Shown piece by piece: positions 33,947 through 40,275 of a DNA stretch of 64,000 nt. The notes under the pieces were generated by a model. That model was not told where the DNA came from, made no database searches, and saw only the letters and a program-made list of their open reading frames with translations. Positions within the stretch are counted from its first letter, which is position 1, and every line of letters starts with the position of its first letter. Position numbers and translations under genes: made by a program. The stretch comes from Actinomycetota bacterium (GTDB lineage: Bacteria > Actinomycetota > Geothermincolia > Geothermincolales > RBG-13-55-18), in contig JBFLWJ010000011.1 of NCBI GenBank assembly GCA_040757835.1, forward strand, positions 39,856-103,855, read 5' to 3'.

Positions 33947-34581
33947 GTCCTGGGTACACGCCGGAGGTCCTGGCCCTCTACGAGCGCCTCAACGAGGACG
34001 CCGAGGCGGGAGGGTACCACCTGAACCCCGACCGCGACTTCGTGCTCACGCTGGCCGAGGGCCTCAACACCAACCAGGACAGGTACGGCTATATGCTCTG
34101 TCCGTGCCGCATGGGCGAGGGGGACCGGGAGGCGGACCTGGACATCATCTGCCCCTGCGACTACCGCGACGCCGACCTCGAGGAGTATGACCAGTGCTAC
34201 TGAGGCCTATACGTTACCCAGGAGGTCCTGGAAGGCAGGAAAGAGGTCGAGGGGCAGGTGCCGGAGAGAAGGCCCGAGCCCGAGGAACTGGAGAGGATGC
34301 GGTCCGAGAAGAAGACCGCCGCGGGCAAGGGCGGAGACGGTATGCCCGTATGGCGCTGCAAGGTCTGCGGCTACCTGGCCGCGCGGGACAGCGCTCCCAA
34401 GGTCTGTCCCATCTGCAAGGCGACCCAGGACCGCTTCGAACCCTTCCCCCTGCGGGCGGGACCGTCCCTGCCCGTATGGCGCTGCAGGGTCTGCGGCTAC
34501 CTGGCCGCGCGTGACAGTGCCCCCAAGGTCTGTCCCATCTGCAAGGCGGCCCAGGACCGCTTCGAACCCTTCCCGCTATAA
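33943..34581 (+). CDS. Ferredoxin-thioredoxin reductase catalytic subunit with UGA (probable Sec87) and two fused rubredoxin domains
   Basis: Read through one in-frame UGA (34201-34203) this gives 212 residues. Residues 1-92 are an FTR catalytic chain: CPC at 53-55, CPC at 70-72, then QCY-UGA-GLYVT where the family has C-x-C followed by a similar hydrophobic run. Six positions (53, 55, 70, 72, 85, 87) match the four cluster and two active-site cysteines of known FTR; UGA replaces the last, an active-site Cys. The same frame continues without interruption into two rubredoxin-like domains (CKVCGY...CPICK near 139-160, and a near copy 42 codons on). A SECIS-like hairpin follows the UGA. It starts at TTG 33943, overlapping the glutaredoxin stop. 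Alternatives: a truncated FTR plus a separate rubredoxin gene from GTG 34258, or a sequencing error. Confidence 0.8.
34201..34231 (+). promoter_or_regulatory. UGA codon and candidate bacterial SECIS in the FTR gene
   Basis: After the UGA come 14 bases, then CCAGG-AGGT-CCTGG (34218-34231). The apical loop starts 20 bases past the UGA and contains GGU, as in the E. coli fdhF SECIS loop. The spacing is identical to the hairpin behind the formate dehydrogenase UGA at 62404. The fold was made by eye; the 5-bp stem is short. Confidence 0.6.
34345..34578 (+). repeat. Tandem duplication of a rubredoxin domain (126-bp period)
   Basis: 34345-34452 and 34471-34578 are near-identical at the DNA level (about seven differences over 108 bases) and encode VWRCKVCGYLAARDSAPKVC-type domains. 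Few differences mean a recent duplication or ongoing homogenisation. Confidence 0.9.
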
Positions 34582-34598
34582 CGGGGTCAGTCACGGAC

Positions 34599-34750
34599 GG
34601 GGTCAGCCCCTGACATGCGACATAGAGCAAAGATCCGTAAAACCGCTCATGACGAAGATCGAACAGCCCACCTTTAACAGCAGGCACTTTATTAACGGCA
34701 GGCCTCCCTCTCTTCTCAGGCCTTTTTGTCACATGTCAGGGGCTGACCCC
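34599..34750. repeat. 152-bp element with perfect 19-bp terminal inverted repeats
   Basis: GGGGTCAGCCCCTGACATG at the left end and its exact complement CATGTCAGGGGCTGACCCC at the right. The inside is AT-richer than its surroundings and non-coding. A partial extra end, GGGGTCAGTCACGGAC, lies at 34583. It resembles a non-autonomous transposable element and ends one base before the stop of the gene at 34752. Confidence 0.8.
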
Positions 34751-34751
34751 A

Positions 34752-36158
34752 TTACTCCTCCAGGAGGAGGGTTATGTCCCCGCTGGATACCTCCACGTCG
34801 ATCTGGAGAGTGATGATGGAGCGGCGGAAGGCGTCGTTCACGTATACCGCGCCCTCTCCGTCCTCGGAGTCCACGGTCATGCCAGGAGCGTTTATATCGC
34901 CGGAGCGCGTCCGGGCTCGCACGCGCACCCCCACGTCCCTGGGCAGGCGCAGGGTGACGTCGCCGGAGCTGTTGGTGATGGTCGCCCCCAGGGCGCTTAC
35001 CCACTCTCCGAGCAGGTCCACGTCGATCTCGCCGCTCGAGTTCTCGACATCCATCTCGATGTAGGTGCTGTACCGGCCCTTAAGCTCCACGCTCACGTCT
35101 CCGCTGCTGGAATCGATCTCCACCCGCCTCAGCTCGGGCTTGTCCCCGGAGAGGTCGACGGCGATGTCCCCGGAGCTGGCGTCCACCTTCAGGCTGCGCA
35201 GCGCCAGGGGCCGCAGGTCGAACTCCCCGTCGCCGCTGGAGAGGGTGGCGCCCAGGTCCAGGGGAACGCTGTCCGCGAAGCGCAGGTCCCAGTCGTTGTG
35301 GATGAACCAGAAGGCGGGGACCCACCAGTCGCCGCCCTGCCGCACGCTCAGCTCGCCCACGCCCTGCTTCACGCTGTAGTCGATCTCGGGCTCCCAGCGC
35401 CTGATGTTATAGGTGAAGGTGCCCTCGAACATGAGGTCCGCGCCGCCGCCTACGTTTAGGTTGCCCGAGTCTATCTCCAGTTCGGCGGAGACGCTCTGCG
35501 CCCCCTGCAGTGACACCGAGCGCTCGACCGTCTCGGTGTCGCCGATGTTGATGATCATCCACGGCACCATGGCCGCCACGAATATGAGCAGCAGGGCCAG
35601 GTTGACGATGCCCAGGACGATGCCCGCCGTGGCCAGGCCGGAGCCGCCCATCTCGCCGCGGGAGCGCTTGATGCCGCTCCTGGCGATGGCCCCGAAGACG
35701 ATGGCCAACGCGGCCGCGATGAAGGGCAGGCACATGAAGGAGAGGATGCCCAGGACCAGGGAGGCCACCGCCCAGCCGCTGGTCCTCGCCGGTGCGGGAC
35801 GGGGCGCCAACGGCGGGGGATAGGGCGGGGGAGGCATGGCCGGGGCGGCCGGAGGCGGGACGAACGCGGCCGCCGCTCCCTCCGGCGCGGTCCCGGCTTC
35901 CGGAGCCTCCGCTTCCGCTGCAGGCCCTGCTTCCTCCCCGACGGGCCCTTCCACAACCGGCTCCCAGGCCGTCTCCCCGGCCCCCGCGGCGGCGGCTTCC
36001 CCTTCCCCGGGTTCCCAGGCCGTCTCCGCGCTCGCGGCCGTGCCGTCCCCCGTGCCCTCCGCGGCTGCGGGGCCCTCCCCGCCCGCGAGCCTGGCTCCGC
36101 ACTGGCGGCAGAAGACGTCGCCGGGGCGGGCTTCCTTTCCGCAGTCCTCACAGAGCAT
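34752..36158 (-). CDS. Zinc-ribbon membrane protein with DUF4190 and DUF4097-like domains
   Basis: 468 residues. N-terminal zinc ribbon MLCEDCGKEARPGDVFCRQC; about 110 residues of Ala/Glu/Gly/Pro-rich linker; a DUF4190-type pair of membrane helices (GWAVASLVLGILSFMCLPFI, then LATAGIVLGIVNLALLLIF); and a C-terminal part of about 250 residues of repeated short strands (SLKVDASSGDIAVDLSGDK, VEIDSSSGDVSVELKG, IDVDLLGE) as in DUF4097 beta-solenoids, probably outside the membrane. Envelope-stress or surface role is suggested but not shown. ATG 36158 follows GAAAGGG; ATG 36179 would overlap the previous gene. It lies 14 bases after another zinc-ribbon membrane protein gene. Confidence 0.75.
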   Translation of the reverse strand: MLCEDCGKEARPGDVFCRQCGARLAGGEGPAAAEGTGDGTAASAETAWEPGEGEAAAAGAGETAWEPVVEGPVGEEAGPAAEAEAPEAGTAPEGAAAAFVPPPAAPAMPPPPYPPPLAPRPAPARTSGWAVASLVLGILSFMCLPFIAAALAIVFGAIARSGIKRSRGEMGGSGLATAGIVLGIVNLALLLIFVAAMVPWMIINIGDTETVERSVSLQGAQSVSAELEIDSGNLNVGGGADLMFEGTFTYNIRRWEPEIDYSVKQGVGELSVRQGGDWWVPAFWFIHNDWDLRFADSVPLDLGATLSSGDGEFDLRPLALRSLKVDASSGDIAVDLSGDKPELRRVEIDSSSGDVSVELKGRYSTYIEMDVENSSGEIDVDLLGEWVSALGATITNSSGDVTLRLPRDVGVRVRARTRSGDINAPGMTVDSEDGEGAVYVNDAFRRSIITLQIDVEVSSGDITLLLEE

Positions 36159-36171
36159 CTTTAACACCCTT

Positions 36172-36633
36172 TCACGCATCCTGACGGCGCTGCAGCCTGT
36201 CCATCTCTTTCTGGATCATGCGCTGCCGTCTCGACTCGCCGTGTACGTCCATGAAGTAGTGCATGAGGTGGAAGGCCACACCGATGCCCCAGCCGATCAT
36301 CACCCACACGAACCAGGGGTAGCCGGCACCGGTGATGGCCCAGATGATGATGAGAAAGACGTTTACGATGACGTAGGAGCCAAGGTGCCACCACAGCTCC
36401 AGCTTCTGCTTCACCCGGCGCTCCGCTATCTCCTGCGGTGTCTCCGCCCGCGCCTGCTCTCCGTAGGGCTGCGCCGCCCGGGGAGGCATGGGCGCCGGCG
36501 GCGCCGTCGCGTCCGTGGCGGCAGCCGCTTCGCCAACGGCGACCCTGGCAGTGCCGGATATGGCGCTGCCGCAGGCATGGCAGAAGGCGTCTCCCGCCTC
36601 GACTTCCTTGCCGCATCTATGGCAGTAGGCCAT
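36172..36633 (-). CDS. Zinc-ribbon protein with 2TM domain
   Basis: 153 residues. N-terminal ribbon YCHRCGKEVEAGDAFCHACG, an Ala/Pro linker, then the 2TM domain (PF13239-like) with KLELWWHLGSYVIVNVFLI and WAITGAGYPWFVWVMIGWGI, ending in a basic helix. In other bacteria 2TM domains occur beside histidine kinases or alone; function unknown. ATG 36633 with GAAGGAGG upstream; the open frame before it is a shadow of other DNA. It forms an operon with the DUF4190/DUF4097 gene downstream. Confidence 0.8.
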   Translation of the reverse strand: MAYCHRCGKEVEAGDAFCHACGSAISGTARVAVGEAAAATDATAPPAPMPPRAAQPYGEQARAETPQEIAERRVKQKLELWWHLGSYVIVNVFLIIIWAITGAGYPWFVWVMIGWGIGVAFHLMHYFMDVHGESRRQRMIQKEMDRLQRRQDA

Positions 36634-36782
36634 GTCGTCCTCCTTCACCGGTGGCCGATATCCTTTCAGGCGCCGGCGCAGGTACTCGTTCCCGGGCGGT
36701 GCCGTCCGCGAATCCCCCATGCGGCGCCGTGCCGTTCGCTTGCCGCAGCGCCATCGTCTCCCGTGCGACGGTCGCCGCGAAG

Positions 36783-37049
36783 CTAGTCTTTCTTCCTGAG
36801 ACCCGCCAGCTTCTTGTAGATCTTGTACAGGCCGTTCAGGTAGATGAGCGCGAAGGCGGCCAGCGCGGCGTAAAACCCCGCCGTGCTCTTCTCGCGCAGG
36901 GTGGCGAAGTTCACCGTCCAGCCCGCCCCGAAGACGCGCGGCACGATGACGCGGGGGTCGCCGGGGTTCCACATCCTCTCCCTGATCCTGGACGGGGTGG
37001 GAAACCTGAGATCGTAGGGTACGCCCAGGAACTTGCCGTATCTTTCCAC
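36783..37049 (-). CDS. DUF5808-like small membrane protein
   Basis: 88 residues. GVPYDLRFPTPSRIRERMWN followed by FGAGWTVNF matches the proline/tryptophan pattern I associate with DUF5808 proteins; one membrane segment at about 58-74 (GFYAALAAFALIYLNGLYKI) and a basic tail. It starts at GTG 37049 with GAGGAGGTGAG upstream, 19 bases after the alpha/beta hydrolase gene, so they share a transcript. Function unknown. Confidence 0.65.
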   Translation of the reverse strand: MERYGKFLGVPYDLRFPTPSRIRERMWNPGDPRVIVPRVFGAGWTVNFATLREKSTAGFYAALAAFALIYLNGLYKIYKKLAGLRKKD

Positions 37050-37068
37050 GCCCTCACCTCCTCGGGCT

Positions 37069-37872
37069 CTAGGAAATGCCTCCGAGCATGAACGCCTCGA
37101 TGAAGCCCACCACCAGGTCGGGGTACTCGTAGTTGGGGCAGTGGCCGCAGCCGGGCACCATCTGCAACTGGGCGTCCGGGATGAGGCCCCGCAGGCGTCC
37201 GGCCTCGGCTGGCCTCACCGAGGGGTCCCGGTCGCCGTAGATGATCAGGGTCGGGGCCATTATCCCCGGCAGCAGCGGGTCGAGGTCGAGCTGCGCCAGC
37301 ATATGGGTGGTCTCCACCAGCGCCTGCTTCTTGACCTTGCTCCCCTGCTCCACCGCCTCCTCCAGGAAGGTCGGCGGGAGGTCGTCGGGGTAGAGCACCG
37401 AGGACTTGATTAGGCGGGCGGTTATGCGCGGCCCCCAGAAGATATGCAGGAGGCCGGCCAGGTGGTGGACCAGGGGCACCCGCGCCGGCCACCCCAGCGC
37501 GCTGCCCTTGCCGGGGGTGTCGATGAGCACCAGCCGCTCCACCATGTCGGGATGGGTCGCCGCGAAATGAACGCAGATGCTGCCGCCCATGGAGTGCCCC
37601 ACCAGGCTGACCCGCTCCAGCCCCAGCTCCCGCAGCAGGTCCGCGAGGAACGCGGTGAAGCCCTCCAGGGTGAACCGGAAACCGTCCGGGATGCCGGAGT
37701 CGCCGTGGCCCGGCAGGTCGGGGGCGATGACGTGAAAACGCTCGGAGAGCCAGGGCGCCACCATGCCCCACAGGGCACCCGAGCCGATCCAGCCGTGCAC
37801 CAGCAGCACCGCTTCGCCCTTGCCCATGGCGCCGTAGCTGATCTTCGCCCCGCCCATGCGTATCTCCGGCAT
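37069..37872 (-). CDS. Alpha/beta-fold hydrolase
   Basis: 267 residues. LLVHGWIGSGALW (oxyanion His-Gly), APDLPGHGDS, the nucleophile elbow LVGHSMGGS (Ser near residue 93), an acid residue in IIYGDRDPSV, and the catalytic His in GCGHCPNYEYP complete the triad. Related enzymes are esterases, epoxide hydrolases or C-C bond hydrolases; the substrate is not evident. First gene of a short minus-strand operon. Confidence 0.88.
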   Translation of the reverse strand: MPEIRMGGAKISYGAMGKGEAVLLVHGWIGSGALWGMVAPWLSERFHVIAPDLPGHGDSGIPDGFRFTLEGFTAFLADLLRELGLERVSLVGHSMGGSICVHFAATHPDMVERLVLIDTPGKGSALGWPARVPLVHHLAGLLHIFWGPRITARLIKSSVLYPDDLPPTFLEEAVEQGSKVKKQALVETTHMLAQLDLDPLLPGIMAPTLIIYGDRDPSVRPAEAGRLRGLIPDAQLQMVPGCGHCPNYEYPDLVVGFIEAFMLGGIS

Positions 37873-38112
37873 GTGCCTCTCCTTTGCCCTCCCCGCAAGA
37901 GCCCCGCAGCAGCGTGAATATTCCTGTCTATAAGGTATCCGAGCGGGGGTTAGAATTCAACGGCGGCGTAGCGCCCCGGCCGCCTCGAACGGGCAGCTGA
38001 TGCGCCTGCACAGTATTTTGACCGGGGGTAATCAAAACAAGGCAACGATGATATAATGGCGTCACCTCGTTTCTTCCCCACTATATTAATAAACTAGTAC
38101 AACATTATCATC

Positions 38113-38139
38113 TTGACAGATAAATATTTATTGTATAGA
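38113..38139 (+). promoter_or_regulatory. Promoter with palindromic spacer upstream of the pseudokinase gene
   Basis: TTGACA, then TATAGA 15 bases on. The spacer holds the perfect palindrome ATAAATATTTAT (38120-38131), which could be an operator or chance in AT-rich DNA. The leader to the ATG at 38199 is about 55 bases. Confidence 0.5.
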
Positions 38140-38198
38140 ATTTCAGAGCTTGCTTTAACTCGGGGCAATGTGCTGGTAAGCGATGGAGCGAGGGGCAT

Positions 38199-39683
38199 AT
38201 GGGCGGAGACATCATCGCCGAGAAGTTCGCTCTACTCAAGACAAGGGGCAGCAACGGGGTGGCCTGCACCCATATCGTGGAGGATACCCTGTTGGGCCAG
38301 CGGGCCGTGGTCAAGGTCAGCGACGCCGTCGAGGACCTCGGGTTCGATTATCTCAAGGCGGTCAACCTGGCGCGCGAGTGTTCCATACCCGGCCTGCTCG
38401 TGCCCTTCGAGGGGGGCATCCTGGAGGAAGAGGCCGGTTACTATCTCGCCTTCCCCGAACTGGGGGAGCCTTCCCTGGAGAACTACCTGCGCATGGGGGC
38501 GCCCATCACCGCCTGCGATGTCCTCGGCATAGGCGAGAAGGTGCTGCGCATACTGGAGGAGATGCACGGGGCGGGCTTCTGTCACCTCTTCATCAACACC
38601 CGCAACGTCTTCTACCGCCCGCGCGGCGAGGTCACCCTCAAGGACCCGGCCCTCAAACGGGAGTTCTTCCATCCCCTGCTCGAGCTGGTGGCGGCGCCGG
38701 ACTTCTCCTACTTCAGTCCCGAGGTCATGGACGGCGGCATGCCGGGAGAGGAAGCCGACCTCTATGCCCTGGGAAGGCTCATCGAGAGGTGTCTCGAACA
38801 GGCCGACGGTTCCCCGGGGTCTCGCGGGGAGCGCCTCGCGCGCTGGCTGGCGGAGAGGTGCCGGGCGGCCGGGGCGGGCGAGGGCTCTACCGCGATGGAG
38901 ATCAGGAGCGGGTTGGAGCACGGGCCCATGGCTGACGGGGACGCCGCGGAAGCGGACATCGCCAGCGCCCGCCGGACGGGCGGATGGAGGGAGGAGCCCG
39001 CGGGGCGTATGGAGGAGGAGGCAAGCGCCCCCGCCATGCGGGCACTCCGCTCACCCCCTGCCCGGAGGGGCGGCAAGGGCAGGGCGGCCAGGGCCGTGCT
39101 CGCCCTGGTTCTGGTCTTGGTCCTGCTGGGCGGGATCGCCGGCGCGTACCTCTTCGGCGTCGGTGGAGACGCGCCGCCCGCGCAGGCGCGCGGGGGCGGC
39201 TCGCAGGTGGGGGAGGAGGCCTCGGGGGAGGCGTCTCGTAACATAAGAGGCGTCTGCGCGGCGGGGGCGGCGGCCGATAGCGCCGGGGACGGCGGCGACA
39301 CGCAACAGGTCCAGGCGGCGGAAAGCGCGGCTGGCGACGCCGCATCAAGCGGCAAAGGCTCGGGAGGAACCGAGGAGGCGGGGGCGGTCCAGACCCCCGC
39401 GGCCGCCCCTCCGGCCGATCCCAGCGCGGCGGCGCCGGTGGCCGCGTTCACGCTGTCGCCGGGCGAGGGGGAGTCACCGCTGCGCGTTTACCTGGACGCC
39501 TCCGCCAGTTACGACCCGGACGGGAGCATCGTCTCCTACGCCTGGAGCTGCGGCGGCAGCGGCGCGGGCGTCTACCACGTCTTCGAGAGCAACATCATCC
39601 CCGCCGTCATCCCCGTGACCCTGACGGTCACCGACGACGGCGGCCACAGCGCACAGGCCACCCTGTGCGTGACCTTGTACTAG
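38199..39683 (+). CDS. Transmembrane pseudokinase with extracellular PKD domain
   Basis: 494 residues. Residues 1-215 follow the Ser/Thr kinase plan: the ATP-binding Lys39 in QRAVVKVS, LENYLRMG, and a catalytic-loop region where HRDLKPEN reads HLFINTRN (no catalytic Asp). DFG is KDPALK, and YFSPEVMDGG with EEADLYALGRLIERCL keeps the APE and subdomain IX shape. It is therefore probably inactive, or a binding module. A Pro/Ala/Arg linker leads to one membrane helix at about 295-315 (ALVLVLVLLGGIAGAYLFGV), a low-complexity spacer, and a C-terminal PKD domain (SPLRVYLDASASYDPDGSIV, then SYAWSCGG). Topology: kinase in, PKD out. ATG 38199 follows GGAGCGAGGGG. It is followed by secreted repeat proteins on the same strand. 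Confidence 0.75.
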   Translation: MGGDIIAEKFALLKTRGSNGVACTHIVEDTLLGQRAVVKVSDAVEDLGFDYLKAVNLARECSIPGLLVPFEGGILEEEAGYYLAFPELGEPSLENYLRMGAPITACDVLGIGEKVLRILEEMHGAGFCHLFINTRNVFYRPRGEVTLKDPALKREFFHPLLELVAAPDFSYFSPEVMDGGMPGEEADLYALGRLIERCLEQADGSPGSRGERLARWLAERCRAAGAGEGSTAMEIRSGLEHGPMADGDAAEADIASARRTGGWREEPAGRMEEEASAPAMRALRSPPARRGGKGRAARAVLALVLVLVLLGGIAGAYLFGVGGDAPPAQARGGGSQVGEEASGEASRNIRGVCAAGAAADSAGDGGDTQQVQAAESAAGDAASSGKGSGGTEEAGAVQTPAAAPPADPSAAAPVAAFTLSPGEGESPLRVYLDASASYDPDGSIVSYAWSCGGSGAGVYHVFESNIIPAVIPVTLTVTDDGGHSAQATLCVTLY

Positions 39684-39755
39684 AGGGATGTTCCGCCGCG
39701 GCGGCGCGTGCGGCATGAGGGACCGCCCCGCGGCGGGCGGGAAAGGAGAGGCGCG

Positions 39756-40262
39756 ATGCAGGTGATCATTGTGAGCCCGGGGAAGGTGCTGGTGGCGGGG
39801 GCGGTCGCGGCCGTGCTCGTCGCGTCGAGCATGCTGGGGGCCCTGGCCCTGGCCGGGGCCTTCCGCGGGGAGACGGCCCAGGCCTACGGGACGGACGGCG
39901 TGGGCGCCAGGACGTGGTTCTTCGCCGAGGGCTACACCGGCCCCGGCTTCGACGAATGGATCCTCGTGTATAATCCCCCGGCCAATAAGGGCGGCGTGGG
40001 AGTGACCATCGCTCCGGTGATTAACATGTACAGCAATACTGGTCCTATAGGGTTCTATACTGTTGGTAGTGTCTCCCCGGGCCAGAGGCGCTCGGTGAAC
40101 ATCAACGCCGCCGCCGCCTACTACGGCTACGCCGGGGACGTCTCCATCGTGGTCTACGACGACCAGCCCTTCATCTGCGAGCGCGCCATGTACTTCGACT
40201 ACGCGGGGCGCATAAGCGGGGGCAGCCAGGTCTTCGGCTACCAGGAAGGCGCGGCGGAGTAG
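39756..40262 (+). CDS. Exported single-unit AEG-repeat protein
   Basis: 168 residues: an N-terminal membrane anchor/signal (VLVAGAVAAVLVASSMLGAL), then one copy of the repeat found in three other proteins of this window: TWFFAEGYTGPGFDEWILVY NP at its start, RRSVNIN in the middle and FICERAMYFDYAG at its end. The repeat looks like an Ig-like beta sandwich of about 100 residues (inference). ATG 39756 with AAAGGAGAGG. It ends 13 bases before the large repeat protein gene, so they form an operon. Confidence 0.75.
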   Translation: MQVIIVSPGKVLVAGAVAAVLVASSMLGALALAGAFRGETAQAYGTDGVGARTWFFAEGYTGPGFDEWILVYNPPANKGGVGVTIAPVINMYSNTGPIGFYTVGSVSPGQRRSVNINAAAAYYGYAGDVSIVVYDDQPFICERAMYFDYAGRISGGSQVFGYQEGAAE

Positions 40263-40275
40263 GGGGAGCGGGAAG

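Noticed and set aside
34258-34581. Separate rubredoxin gene starting at GTG 34258
   Set aside because: It lies in the same frame as the FTR gene with no stop other than the UGA, and GTG 34258 lacks a clear ribosome site; one read-through protein explains the region better.
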